Assembly: GCF_001428005.1 (NCBI RefSeq)
Contig: NZ_LMSB01000074.1
Location: 62,464 to 126,463, forward strand
DNA: 64,000 bases
Direction of reading: 5' to 3'
Origin: Arthrobacter sp. Soil736
GTDB taxonomy: Bacteria > Actinomycetota > Actinomycetes > Actinomycetales > Micrococcaceae
Of the stretch, positions 42,268 to 51,284 are shown in pieces (position 1 is the stretch's first letter; each line of letters begins with the position of its first letter). The notes under the pieces were generated by a model, which made no database searches, had not been told where the DNA came from, and worked only from the letters and a program-made list of their open reading frames with translations. The translations under genes were made by a program, and so were the position numbers.

Positions 42268-43410
42268 ATGGACCGCCACCCTGCCCCGGGAGGGCTGAGG
42301 GGGCCTGTCCGCTACGGCTTCACGGAGGCCGCCGCGCTGCATTTTGCAGCCCATCCCGTTGACGGCGGTGACGTTCCGGCGCGCGTGGTGCGGGTCGACC
42401 GCAACCGCGTGGTGGCCGCCACCGCGGACGGCCTCATGCGCCTGCCCTACCCGACGGCCGGCAGGCATCCGTCGGCCGGCACGCATCCGACGGCCTACAC
42501 GGGGGCGCCTCCGATGGTGCCGTCGGCCGGCGACTGGGTCTGGCTCGGGCCCAACCGGGCGGGCGAACCCTCAATCGTCGGCATGCTGCCCCGATCTTCG
42601 GAGCTGAGCCGCAAGCGCGCCTACGAAGCTTCCTCCGAAGCCCAGGTCCTCGCCGCCAACATCGATGTGGTGGGCGTGGTGGTGCCGGTGGACCGCCCGC
42701 TGACCCACAACAGGCTGGAACGGACCCTCGTTGCTGCCTGGGACTCCGGCGCCACGCCCCTCGTGATCATCACGAAGGCGGACCTGGCGGACATCGCGGA
42801 CGACGTCGTCGGGAAAGTCATCCTGCAGGCATCCGGCGTCGACGTGGTCACCACATCGGCCGAACAGGGCGACGGGCTGGACGAGCTGCTCGCGCACGTG
42901 CTGCCGGGACGGACGCTCGTGCTGCTAGGCCCCTCCGGCGCCGGCAAGTCCACGCTCATCAACGCGCTCGCAGGCCACGACGTCCAGTCGACGGGGGACG
43001 TGCGGGCCGCCGATGGCCGGGGACGGCACACCACCACGTCGCGGGAGCTCGTGCCGCTGCCCAACGGCGCCGTGCTCATGGACACGCCGGGCGTGCGCGG
43101 GTTCGGGCTCTTCGACGCGGACGACGGCATGGGCGAGATGTTCGGCGACCTGGAAGAGCTCTTCGGGAAGTGCCGATTTTCCAACTGTGCCCACGATAGG
43201 GAGCCGGGCTGTGCTGTCCGCGCCGCGCTGGAGGACGAAACGCTCGATACGCGGCGGTGGGCCAGCTACCTGAAGCTGCAGCGCGAACTCGCGGCCCTGA
43301 ACCGGAGGCATGATGCGGCGGCGCGGAGGGCGTACCAGCGGGAATGGCACCAGAAAGTGGCCGTGGCGGGAAGGAGTCAGCGCGCAGCTGAAAGGTACGG
43401 CAAACGCTGA
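42268..43410 (+). CDS. rsgA: Ribosome small-subunit-dependent GTPase RsgA
   Basis: 380 aa from ATG 42268; a GTG at 42202 would add 22 residues. The circularly permuted GTPase order is seen: G4 TKAD (169-172), then G1 GPSGAGKS (221-228), then G3 DTPGV (272-276). The C-terminal zinc site is Cys302, Cys307, His309, Cys315 (KCRFSNCAHDREPGC). The N-terminal OB domain has a Pro/Ala/Gly-rich insertion (about 61-85: AGRHPSAGTHPTAYTGA). RsgA helps late 30S maturation. Single gene. Confidence 0.95.
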   Translation: MDRHPAPGGLRGPVRYGFTEAAALHFAAHPVDGGDVPARVVRVDRNRVVAATADGLMRLPYPTAGRHPSAGTHPTAYTGAPPMVPSAGDWVWLGPNRAGEPSIVGMLPRSSELSRKRAYEASSEAQVLAANIDVVGVVVPVDRPLTHNRLERTLVAAWDSGATPLVIITKADLADIADDVVGKVILQASGVDVVTTSAEQGDGLDELLAHVLPGRTLVLLGPSGAGKSTLINALAGHDVQSTGDVRAADGRGRHTTTSRELVPLPNGAVLMDTPGVRGFGLFDADDGMGEMFGDLEELFGKCRFSNCAHDREPGCAVRAALEDETLDTRRWASYLKLQRELAALNRRHDAAARRAYQREWHQKVAVAGRSQRAAERYGKR

Positions 43411-43503
43411 CCCATCCGGACCGGCGTTGTCTCCGAATGATTACGGTATCCGCGTCGGCGGTTGCTTTGCGTCCGGCACTGGTTACGCTTTGTCAAGACG
43501 TGC

Positions 43504-43533
43504 TTTACACCCAAAAATCAGCGTGCTTATGAT
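43504..43533 (+). promoter_or_regulatory. Sigma-70-like promoter for the osmoprotectant operon
   Basis: TTTACA at 43504-43509 and TATGAT at 43528-43533, with an 18-base spacer, 53 bases before the ATG of the ABC ATPase gene. Both hexamers match the consensus in five of six positions. Confidence 0.6.
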
Positions 43534-43585
43534 CAGTTCGCTTGACCGTCCGATGTTGCCGCCCAACAGTTAGGTAATCCCGGGA

Positions 43586-44683
43586 ATGGCCGAAGCCATG
43601 ATTGAGTTCAAGAGCGTCACCAAGCAGTACCAGAGCGGGCAGCCGGCGGTGGATGGGTTGACCATGTCCATCGACCAAGGCTCCATCACGGTGTTCGTCG
43701 GACCGTCAGGCTGCGGCAAGACCACTTCCCTACGCATGATCAACCGGATGGTCGAGCCCACCTCAGGAACCATCACAGTCGGCGGCAAGGACGTCACCAC
43801 GGTGCCGGCCGCCGAACTCCGCCGGTCCATGGGTTACGTCATGCAGTCATCCGGCCTTATGCCGCACCGTTCGGTCCTGGACAACATCGCCACGGTGCCG
43901 CGCCTGAACGGCGTGTCCAAGGCGGACGCACGCAAGCGTGCGGAGGAACTGCTCGACGTCGTGGGGCTGGCCTCGGGGCTGGGGAAGCGGTATCCGTCCC
44001 AGCTCTCCGGCGGGCAGCAGCAGCGGGTCGGCGTGGCGCGCGCGCTCGCGGCCGATCCGCCGGTGCTCCTCATGGACGAGCCCTTCAGCGCCGTGGATCC
44101 GGTGGTGCGGGACGAACTCCAGCAGGAGCTCTTGCGGCTCCAGCGCGATCTTGCCAAGACGATTGTTTTTGTCACGCACGACATCGACGAAGCCACCGTC
44201 CTGGGGGACAAGGTGGCGGTCTTCGCGGTCGGCGGCAAACTGGCGCAGTACGCCACTCCGGAGGAGATCCTGCGCGCCCCGGCCAACGACTTCGTGGCCT
44301 CCTTCGTGGGCCGGGACCGCGGGTTCCGGCACCTCGCGTTCACCACTGCCGACGGCGTCGCCGTCCATCCCGTGCCGACAGTCACCCGGGGCGGCGGCGC
44401 CGCCGGGCGTCCGGAGACCGCAGACGGCTGGCGCCTCGTGGTGGACGCGGAAGCGCGGCCGCTGGGCTGGGAAGGTCCGGGCACCGACTCCGAACTCATT
44501 CCGGGCGGTTCGCTGTTCCGGCCGGGCGACACCCTGAGGCGCGCCCTCGACTCAGCCCTGTCCTCGCCGTCGGGGCTGGGCGTCGCCGTGGATGATGCGG
44601 GCCGGGCCGCGGGCGTCGTGAAGGCGGCCGAAGTGCTGGCCGTCATTGAATCGGCCCGCCGGGTCCGGCAGGGCGCACTCTGA
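43586..44683 (+). CDS. Glycine betaine/choline-type ABC transporter ATP-binding protein (OpuC/ProV-like)
   Basis: 365 aa. Walker A GPSGCGKT (39-46), signature LSGGQQQRVGVARAL, Walker B VLLMDEPFSAVD, and the switch HDIDEATVLGDKVAVF. The C-terminal 130 residues replace a CBS pair with a region FRHLAFTTADGVAVHPVPTV whose similarity to CBS is weak. Its last base is the first of the downstream ATG (44683), so the four transporter genes are tightly coupled. Provides energy for import of a quaternary-amine osmoprotectant. Confidence 0.92.
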   Translation: MAEAMIEFKSVTKQYQSGQPAVDGLTMSIDQGSITVFVGPSGCGKTTSLRMINRMVEPTSGTITVGGKDVTTVPAAELRRSMGYVMQSSGLMPHRSVLDNIATVPRLNGVSKADARKRAEELLDVVGLASGLGKRYPSQLSGGQQQRVGVARALAADPPVLLMDEPFSAVDPVVRDELQQELLRLQRDLAKTIVFVTHDIDEATVLGDKVAVFAVGGKLAQYATPEEILRAPANDFVASFVGRDRGFRHLAFTTADGVAVHPVPTVTRGGGAAGRPETADGWRLVVDAEARPLGWEGPGTDSELIPGGSLFRPGDTLRRALDSALSSPSGLGVAVDDAGRAAGVVKAAEVLAVIESARRVRQGAL

Positions 44684-45396
44684 TGGATTGGTTCCTGGCG
44701 AACAGCGGCATGGTCTTTGAACGGGCCGGACAGCATCTGGTCCTGGCCCTGGTTCCGATGATCCTCGGGCTGCTCATCTCCATCCCGCTGGCCCAGTTGT
44801 CCCGCCGGCAGCCTGCGCTGAGGTCCCTGGTGACCACCGTCAGTTCACTCCTCTACACCATTCCCTCGCTGGCGCTGTTCATCATCCTTCCGCCCCTGCT
44901 GGGGACGCGGATCCTGGACCCGATTAACGTAGTCGTTGCCCTGACCATCTATGCAGTGGCCCTCCTGGTGCGGGCGGCCATGGACGCCTTCGATTCCGTG
45001 GCTGATGACCTCCGGCAGGCGGCGGTGGCCATGGGCTACAGGCCCGCGGCCCGCTTCCTGCAGATTGACCTGCCGCTGTCCCTGCCGGTGCTTTTCGCGG
45101 GCCTCCGCGTGGTTTCCGTCAGCAATATTTCCCTGGTGAGCGTCGCAGCGCTGCTCGGGGTGGGAAACCTCGGCATGCTGTTCACGGACGGGCTGCAGCG
45201 GGCGTTCGTCACCGAGGTGGTGGTGGGGATCGTCGCCATCCTGCTGCTGGCGCTGCTGATGGATGCGGTTCTGGTCCTCCTGGAGAGGCTGCTCACGCCG
45301 TGGACCCGGGCATCGGCCGCGCCCGCCAGGCCCGACGCGAGGTCGGGCGCCGAATTCATTGCCGAATCAAAGGTGCACGCGGGAGCCGGGTCATGA
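44683..45396 (+). CDS. Osmoprotectant ABC transporter permease (OpuCB-like)
   Basis: 237 aa. About five membrane helices; the EAA-type loop is AMDAFDSVADDLRQAAVAMG YRPAARFLQIDLPLSLPVLF. The N-terminus (MDWFLANSGMVFERAGQHLV) and helix pattern match the OpuCB group. It starts at the ATPase stop and ends in an ATGA overlap with the next permease gene, as in opuC operons. Confidence 0.92.
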   Translation: MDWFLANSGMVFERAGQHLVLALVPMILGLLISIPLAQLSRRQPALRSLVTTVSSLLYTIPSLALFIILPPLLGTRILDPINVVVALTIYAVALLVRAAMDAFDSVADDLRQAAVAMGYRPAARFLQIDLPLSLPVLFAGLRVVSVSNISLVSVAALLGVGNLGMLFTDGLQRAFVTEVVVGIVAILLLALLMDAVLVLLERLLTPWTRASAAPARPDARSGAEFIAESKVHAGAGS

Positions 45397-46139
45397 GCAA
45401 CATCTTCACCGAGACGTTTGCCTGGCTCGCGGACCCCGAACACTGGTCCGGGAGTTCCGGCATCGCCACCCGACTGCTGGAACACCTGCAGTACAGCGGC
45501 CTCGTCCTTGTCATCGCCGCAGCCATCGCCGTGCCGGTGGGCCTCTACATCGGGCACACGGGGAGGGGCCGCGTTGCAGCCGTGGCCGTTGCCGGCGCCC
45601 TGCGCGCCCTGCCCACGCTCGGACTCCTGGTGCTGTTTGCCCTGATCGCCGGCAGCGGCCTCATGCCGCCGGTGTGGGCGCTGGTGATCCTCACCGTGCC
45701 GCCGCTGCTCGCCGGCACCTACGCCGGCATATCCAGCGTGGACCCGACGGTGGTGGATGCGGCGCGGGCCATGGGCATGAAGGAGCTGCAGATCCTGTTC
45801 GGCGTGGAGCTTCCGAACGGACTTCAAGTGATGTTCGGCGGCATCCGCACGGCCGTGCTCCAGGTGATCGCGACCGTGTCCGTCGTGGCCTACCTTCCGC
45901 TGGGCGGCCTCGGACGCTATCTCTTTGACGGACTGGTCCTGCAGGACTTTCCGCGGATGCTGGCAGGCTCGCTGCTGATCGCAGGCCTGGCGATCGCCGT
46001 CGACCTCATCCTGGCCGCAGTGCAGAAGCTGCTCGTTTCCCCCGGACTTTCCACCGGTTCCAAGGGCGGCCGCGCGGCCGCCACCGATCTCACGGCTGCC
46101 GCACCCGCGGCGGCCGCTGTTCAAGGAGGCACCCTATGA
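45393..46139 (+). CDS. Osmoprotectant ABC transporter permease (OpuCD-like)
   Basis: 248 aa from ATG 45393, overlapping the previous stop. Membrane permease with coupling loop STYVDPTVVDAARAMGMKEL-type sequence (SSVDPTVVDAARAMGMKELQ) and ELPNGLQVMFGGIRTAVLQV. Forms the heterodimeric channel with the preceding permease. The Ala-rich C-terminal tail (AAATDLTAAAPAAAAVQGG) is cytoplasmic. The stop overlaps the ATG of the binding protein. Confidence 0.92.
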   Translation: MSNIFTETFAWLADPEHWSGSSGIATRLLEHLQYSGLVLVIAAAIAVPVGLYIGHTGRGRVAAVAVAGALRALPTLGLLVLFALIAGSGLMPPVWALVILTVPPLLAGTYAGISSVDPTVVDAARAMGMKELQILFGVELPNGLQVMFGGIRTAVLQVIATVSVVAYLPLGGLGRYLFDGLVLQDFPRMLAGSLLIAGLAIAVDLILAAVQKLLVSPGLSTGSKGGRAAATDLTAAAPAAAAVQGGTL

Positions 46140-47092
46140 AGCACCCCATCCGCACGACCCTCACCCGCCGTGGCCTGGGCGGCCTCGCCGCAGGTGTCGG
46201 CATTGCCATCGCCCTATCGGCCTGCAGCAGCGGCAATCCGCTGTCGTCCCCCACCACCAGCGCGGGTAGCGCGACGGCGGGCGGCTCCCTGGTGGTCGGT
46301 TCCGCAGACTTCCCCGAGAGCCAGATCATCGCGGAGATCTATGCCGGGGCCCTGAACCAGGCCGGCATCACAGCCACCACCAAGCCCAACATCGGCTCCC
46401 GTGAGATCTACTTCAAGGCTGTCCAGGACGGTTCCGTCGACGTCGTTCCGGACTATTCCGGAAACCTGCTCTCCCATGTGGATGCCGAGGCTCCCGAAGT
46501 TGCCGCGGATGACATCTACAAGGCCCTGCCCGGCAAGCTTCCCAAGGGCCTCGGAGTGCTGGAGCCGGCCAAGGCCGAGTCCAAGGACGCCATGGTGGTC
46601 ACCAAGGCCACCGCCGAAAAGTATCAGCTGAAATCCATCGAGGACGTGGCCAAGGTCTGCAAGGACTTCACCATGGCAGCGCCGGCCACCTTCGAAACCC
46701 GTGCCTACGGGTTCCCCGGGCTGAAGAAGAACTACGGCTGTGAACTCAAGGCACTCAAGCCGTTCAGTGACGGCGGCGGCAACCTGACGCTCCAGGCCCT
46801 CCTGACGGACGACGTGCAGGTGGCCGATATCTACACCACCACCCCGTCCATCGCGGACAACGACCTCGTGGTGCTGGAAGACCCCAAGAACAACTTCAAG
46901 GCCCAGCAGGTGCTGCCGCTCTACAACGAAGCCAAGATGACGGACAAGGCCAAGGAGGCACTGAACAGCGTCTCCAAGATCCTGACCACTGAAGACCTCA
47001 TCAACCTCAACCGTGCGGTCAGCGGCACCCAGAAGCAGAATGCAAAGGATGCCGCCGCGGCCTGGCTCAAGGACAAGGGCATCGTCAAGTAA
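46136..47092 (+). CDS. Osmoprotectant substrate-binding lipoprotein (OpuCC-like)
   Basis: 318 aa. Twin-Arg-like start TLTRRGLGG and lipobox LSAC with lipidated Cys30. The mature part reads LVVGSADFPESQIIAEIYAG, GSREIYFKAVQDGSVDVVPD YSGN, typical of OpuAC/ProX-like proteins that bind choline, betaine or carnitine. It is anchored outside the membrane and delivers ligand to the two permeases. Last gene of the four-gene operon, followed by a long hairpin. Confidence 0.92.
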   Translation: MKHPIRTTLTRRGLGGLAAGVGIAIALSACSSGNPLSSPTTSAGSATAGGSLVVGSADFPESQIIAEIYAGALNQAGITATTKPNIGSREIYFKAVQDGSVDVVPDYSGNLLSHVDAEAPEVAADDIYKALPGKLPKGLGVLEPAKAESKDAMVVTKATAEKYQLKSIEDVAKVCKDFTMAAPATFETRAYGFPGLKKNYGCELKALKPFSDGGGNLTLQALLTDDVQVADIYTTTPSIADNDLVVLEDPKNNFKAQQVLPLYNEAKMTDKAKEALNSVSKILTTEDLINLNRAVSGTQKQNAKDAAAAWLKDKGIVK

Positions 47093-47152
47093 CCCTGGTC
47101 AGGCGGCATAGGGCCGCCGAGCCCTGAAGGCCCCTGACGCGGAACCACATCA

Positions 47153-47202
47153 CGACGGCGGCTGCCGGACTCCTCCAACGGGAGTGCCGGCAGCCGCCGT
47201 CG
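47153..47202 (+). terminator. Long GC-rich hairpin after the osmoprotectant operon
   Basis: CGACGGCGGCTGCCGG (47153-47168) pairs with its complement ending at 47202, with an inner ACTCC/GGAGT stem around the loop. There is no U-tract, so it may work as an intrinsic terminator of the actinobacterial type or as an mRNA-stability element. Confidence 0.6.
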
Positions 47203-47297
47203 GCGTCTGAGCCGCGGAACCGGACCGAGCCGATCCGCCGGCGCAGTGTGAGCGATGTCTCCGCGGAAGTACATCCCGCATATGGCATATTTGATGA

Positions 47298-48518
47298 ATG
47301 GCAGAATTCAAGCAGTCCACCAAGCTTCATAATGTCCTTTACGACATCCGTGGACCGATTCTTCAGGCCGCCCAGCAGATGGAGGCAGAGGGTCACCGCA
47401 TCCTCAAACTGAACATCGGAAACCCGGCCCCCTTCGGTTTTGAAGCGCCGGACGCGATCCTCGTGGACATGATCCGCCACCTGCCCCATGCCCAGGGGTA
47501 CAGCGACTCCCGCGGCATTTTCTCTGCCCGCACGGCCGTCTCGCAGTACTACCAGACGCGCGGCATCCAGAACATCCATGTGGACGACATCTACCTGGGC
47601 AACGGCGTCAGCGAGCTCATCACGATGTCGCTGATGGCGCTGCTGGAGGAGGGGGATGAAATCCTGATCCCCACGCCTGACTACCCGCTGTGGACCGCCT
47701 CCGTGGCGCTGGCCGGCGGCCGTCCGGTGCATTACCTTTGCGATGAGGAATCGGGCTGGCAGCCGGACCTCGATGATCTGGAAGCAAAGATCACGCCGCG
47801 CACCAAGGGCATCGTGGTCATCAACCCGAACAACCCCACCGGCGCCGTGTATCCGGAGAGCACGCTGCGCAAGATCGTGGCCCTCGCGGAAAAGCACGGC
47901 CTGGTCATCTTCGCCGACGAGATCTACGAGAAGATCCTGTACGAGGATGCCGTTCACGTGAACATGGCGGGCCTCACCGGAGACGACGTCCTGTGCCTGA
48001 CGTTCAGCGGGCTGTCCAAGGCCTACCGCGTCTGCGGCTACCGCGCGGGCTGGATGGGCATTTCCGGGCCGAAGAAGGATGCCTCGGATTACCTCGAAGG
48101 CATCAACCTGCTGGCCAACATGAGGCTGTGCGCCAACGTGCCGGCGCAGCACGCCATCCAGACGGCGCTGGGCGGCTACCAGAGCATCAACGACCTGATC
48201 CTGCCCGGCGGCCGGCTGCTCGAGCAGCGGAACAAGGCGTACGACATGCTGAATGCCATTCCCGGTGTCAGCACCCAGCAGGCCAGGGGTGCCCTGTACC
48301 TGTTCCCCAAGCTGGATCCCGAGGTTTACCACATCCGGGACGACGAGAAGTTCGTCCTGGACCTGCTGAAGGAGCAGAAAATCCTGGTGTCCCACGGCAG
48401 GGCCTTCAACTGGGTGCGGCCTGACCACTTCCGGATGGTGACCCTGCCCAACGTCAAGGACATCGAGGAAGCAATCGGACGCATGGGAGACTTCCTCAGC
48501 AGGTATCAGGGGAACTAG
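47298..48518 (+). CDS. Pyridoxal-phosphate aminotransferase (alanine/aspartate class I)
   Basis: 406 aa. PLP lysine is Lys241 in TFSGLSKAYRVCGYRAGWM. Other landmarks: NIGNPAPFGFEAPDAI, PTPDYPLWTASVALAGG, VINPNNPTGAVYPES, VIFADEIYEKILYE, and the substrate-carboxylate arginine near RMVTLPNV. This pattern fits the AlaA/YfbQ alanine aminotransferase group. Cytoplasmic. It has its own upstream region and precedes PPK2 with a 36-base gap. Confidence 0.9.
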   Translation: MAEFKQSTKLHNVLYDIRGPILQAAQQMEAEGHRILKLNIGNPAPFGFEAPDAILVDMIRHLPHAQGYSDSRGIFSARTAVSQYYQTRGIQNIHVDDIYLGNGVSELITMSLMALLEEGDEILIPTPDYPLWTASVALAGGRPVHYLCDEESGWQPDLDDLEAKITPRTKGIVVINPNNPTGAVYPESTLRKIVALAEKHGLVIFADEIYEKILYEDAVHVNMAGLTGDDVLCLTFSGLSKAYRVCGYRAGWMGISGPKKDASDYLEGINLLANMRLCANVPAQHAIQTALGGYQSINDLILPGGRLLEQRNKAYDMLNAIPGVSTQQARGALYLFPKLDPEVYHIRDDEKFVLDLLKEQKILVSHGRAFNWVRPDHFRMVTLPNVKDIEEAIGRMGDFLSRYQGN

Positions 48519-48554
48519 CCTGTTCCCACATACAACGTGTGGAAAGAGGTCCCC

Positions 48555-49409
48555 ATGGCCGGCGTCGTGGAGTTCGAGAAGTTCCCCTCCGGAACTTTGA
48601 AGGTGGACAAGGGCTTCAGCCTCGCGGACGTCGATCCTGACTCGACGCCTGGCTACACAGGGAACAAGGCCGACGGCGAGGCCTTGCTCACCGACCTTGA
48701 CGGCAAGCTGGCCGAATTGCAGGAGCAGCTGTTCGCAGAGTCCAAGTTCGGGGGCACCAAGAGGGTCCTGCTCGTCCTGCAGGGAATGGATACCGCGGGT
48801 AAGGGCGGCATTGTGAAGCACGTCCTCGGCACCATGGATCCCCAGGGCGTCCAGTTCAAGTCCTTCAAGGCGCCCACACCGGAAGAAAAGGCATACGACT
48901 TTCTCTGGCGGATCGAAAAGGAAGTGCCTGCGGCCGGCATGATGGGTGTCTTCGACCGCTCCCACTACGAGGACGTCCTGATCCATCGTGTCCACCGCTG
49001 GGCCGACCCGAGGGAAATCCAGCGGCGCTACGCCGCCATCAACGAGTTCGAAGCCCGACAGACGGCGGTGGGCACCACAGTCATCAAGGTAATGCTGAAT
49101 ATCAGCAATGACGAGCAGAAGGAGCGGCTGCTGGCCCGGCTGGACAAGCCGGAGAAGCACTGGAAGTACAACACCGGGGATCTGAAGGAGCGCGCCTTCT
49201 GGGATGACTATATGGCGGCGTATCAGGCCGTGTTCGATGCGACCAACACCGAAGGCGCCCCTTGGTACGTAGTGCCCGCGAATAAGAAGTGGTACGCCCG
49301 GATTGCGGTGCAGCAGTTGCTGCTCGAGGCGCTCATGGCGCTCAAGCTGGAGTGGCCCAAGGCTGAGTTCGACGTCGACGCGGAGCGGCGCCTGGCCGAG
49401 AGGTCCTGA
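48555..49409 (+). CDS. ppk2: Polyphosphate kinase 2 family protein
   Basis: 284 aa from ATG 48555; the GTG at 48537 is a weaker start. Walker A GMDTAGKGG (77-85), the lid region LGTMDPQGVQFKSFKAPTPE, and Walker B-like MMGVFDRSHYEDVLIHRVH are typical of PPK2 (class I/III). It transfers phosphate between polyphosphate and nucleotides. The whole fold is a single P-loop kinase domain. Confidence 0.92.
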   Translation: MAGVVEFEKFPSGTLKVDKGFSLADVDPDSTPGYTGNKADGEALLTDLDGKLAELQEQLFAESKFGGTKRVLLVLQGMDTAGKGGIVKHVLGTMDPQGVQFKSFKAPTPEEKAYDFLWRIEKEVPAAGMMGVFDRSHYEDVLIHRVHRWADPREIQRRYAAINEFEARQTAVGTTVIKVMLNISNDEQKERLLARLDKPEKHWKYNTGDLKERAFWDDYMAAYQAVFDATNTEGAPWYVVPANKKWYARIAVQQLLLEALMALKLEWPKAEFDVDAERRLAERS

Positions 49410-49461
49410 GACGAGTCTGGCTGGTCCGCCTGCGGGCGCTTAGCTGTCCCCTGTAGGGCGC

Positions 49462-49785
49462 TCAGCTGTCCTTGCGGGCAGCTGCGAGCCGCTTGCGGGC
49501 ACCCTCGAGCCACTCTTCACAGCGCTTGGCCAGTGCCTCGCCCCGTTCCCAAAGTGCCAGTGAGTCCTCGAGGCTGGTCCCGCCGGCTTCGAGCTTGGAC
49601 ACGACGCCCACCAGCTGTTCCCTGGCTTCCTCGTAGCTGAGGGACTCGATGTCTGGCTGACCGGCGGAAGCTGCCGCGCTGCTGTTGTCGGCGCCGGTGG
49701 AGTGCTCTGTCATGGTGGTCTGGCCTGTCGTGTCGGTGGGGTGGGTGCCGTTGGTCTGGCTGGTGCCGCTGGTTTGGTCGCTCAC
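49462..49785 (-). CDS. xseB: Exodeoxyribonuclease VII small subunit
   Basis: 107 aa from GTG 49785, with AAGGAG six bases upstream, which decides this start over an internal ATG at 49713. The conserved core is SLSYEEAREQLVGVVSKLEA then GGTSLEDSLALWERGEALAK RCEEWL. It has an unusual 35-residue Thr/Ser-rich N-terminal extension. Forms exonuclease VII with XseA. It lies 21 bases downstream of xseA. Confidence 0.95.
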   Translation of the reverse strand: MSDQTSGTSQTNGTHPTDTTGQTTMTEHSTGADNSSAAASAGQPDIESLSYEEAREQLVGVVSKLEAGGTSLEDSLALWERGEALAKRCEEWLEGARKRLAAARKDS

Positions 49786-49806
49786 GGTGCTCCTTGGAAT
49801 TTGGGG

Positions 49807-51105
49807 TCAGGCATCTGCGGCGTCGGATCCGCCGGTGGATTCGGCGCCGAACCGTCCGCCGGCAACGCGGATGGCGAGTCCAGTTCCACGGGGAGCCTGC
49901 GATGGATGGCGCACCACGGTGCCGCCGGTGCCGGGAGATCCCGTGTTCCCGGAGACCTGGACCACGGCGTAACCACGGTCCAGGGTCTGCTGGGGCGAGA
50001 GGGAGCGGACCTGCGCCTGCAGATGGACCAGCTGATCGGCCGCCCTGGTGACGGCTGTTCTGATGGCTGCGGTGGAACGCCTGGTGAGCCGGTCCACGTC
50101 TTCGGCGCGCGCGGTGACCATGCCTTCCGGAGCCGCGAGCACGGGGCGCGAGCGCACCGCCGCAAGGCGATCGGTTTCCCGGGCCACGAGCTGCGTGACA
50201 GAGCGGCGCAGCTGGGCCTCCGCCTGCCGGACCCTGGCGAGCTCCTCCGAGACTTCGGGGACAATCCGCTTGGCAGCGTCCGTGGGGGTGGACGCCCGGA
50301 GATCGGCCACATCGTCCAGGATGGGGCGGTCGGCTTCGTGGCCGATGGCGCTGACAACGGGTGTTCGCGCGCCCGCCACAGCGCGGATGAGTTCCTCGCT
50401 GCTGAAGGGCAGGAGGTCCTCAAGCGCCCCGCCGCCGCGGGCAATGACGATGACGTCGACGTCAGCGCGGGCGTCGAGTTCCCGGAGTGCCCCGACCACC
50501 TGCGACACTGCCGTGTTTCCCTGGACTGCGACTTCGCGGATCTCGAATTCGACTGCCGGCCAGCGCAGGGCGGCGTTGCGGAGGACGTCCTTCTTGGCAT
50601 CGGAGTCGCGCCCGGTGATGAGGCCGATCCGGTGGGGGAGCAGGGGCAACCGCTTCTTCCGCGACTCGGCAAAGAGGCCTTCGGCGGCGAGGGCATGCCG
50701 CAGCCGTTCGATCCGTGCGAGGAGGTCGCCGAGGCCCACGGGGCGGATGTCCTTGACGGACATGTTCACGCGCCCGGTCTTCAGCCAGAATTCGGCCTTG
50801 AGGAGCGCCACAACCCTGCTTCCGCGTTCAATCGGCGTTTCCTGACGGTCCAGGACGTTGGACCAGATTGACGCGGGCAGCGAAATTTCGGCATCCACGT
50901 CCCTGAGGGTGAGGAATGCGCTGCTGCCGCGCCGGTTCAGCTCGATTACCTGCCCCTCGACCCAGGCTGCCGGTGCCCGCTCGATGTGGGTCTTGAGTTT
51001 CTGCGAGAGCAACTGCAGTGGCCAGGGGTTGTCCGGGGTGGTGTCTGCCGCGGTGGCAGGCACCGTGGTGGGCCCGGCGGCCGGCACCGTGGCATTTTCA
51101 GCCAT
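49807..51105 (-). CDS. xseA: Exodeoxyribonuclease VII large subunit
   Basis: 432 aa from ATG 51105 (MAENATVPAAGPTTVPATAA). N-terminal OB fold: AAWVEGQVIELNRRGSSAFL then TLRDVDAEI. The catalytic middle has IGLITGRDSDAKKDVLRNAA, VIVIARGGGALEDLLPFSSE and TPVVSAIGHEADRPILDDVA; the C-terminal coiled region binds XseB. Degrades single-stranded DNA from both ends. Operon xseA-xseB. Confidence 0.95.
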   Translation of the reverse strand: MAENATVPAAGPTTVPATAADTTPDNPWPLQLLSQKLKTHIERAPAAWVEGQVIELNRRGSSAFLTLRDVDAEISLPASIWSNVLDRQETPIERGSRVVALLKAEFWLKTGRVNMSVKDIRPVGLGDLLARIERLRHALAAEGLFAESRKKRLPLLPHRIGLITGRDSDAKKDVLRNAALRWPAVEFEIREVAVQGNTAVSQVVGALRELDARADVDVIVIARGGGALEDLLPFSSEELIRAVAGARTPVVSAIGHEADRPILDDVADLRASTPTDAAKRIVPEVSEELARVRQAEAQLRRSVTQLVARETDRLAAVRSRPVLAAPEGMVTARAEDVDRLTRRSTAAIRTAVTRAADQLVHLQAQVRSLSPQQTLDRGYAVVQVSGNTGSPGTGGTVVRHPSQAPRGTGLAIRVAGGRFGAESTGGSDAADA

Positions 51106-51284
51106 GTGCAGCCCCGATGGCGGCGATTGCCTGTTGCATGTGGCGGTCCTTTGCCTTCGCGGTGGGTTAACCAACTCTATCCATAGCTCTACCACCGGGC
51201 GGCGACATTTTTGATCGGGAGGCGGCGCCCCTAGGATGGCAGTGTCCCAACGACAAGCCAGGAACCCGACCAGCTAGGAATCCT

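Noticed and set aside
45036..46124. 362-aa minus-strand open frame
   Set aside because: Antisense to the two osmoprotectant permeases, no recognisable domain.
47085..49160. 691-aa open frame on the minus strand
   Set aside because: It is the antisense shadow of the aminotransferase and PPK2 genes, whose motifs are clear on the plus strand. Its translation is low-quality Gln/His/Arg/Val-rich sequence.
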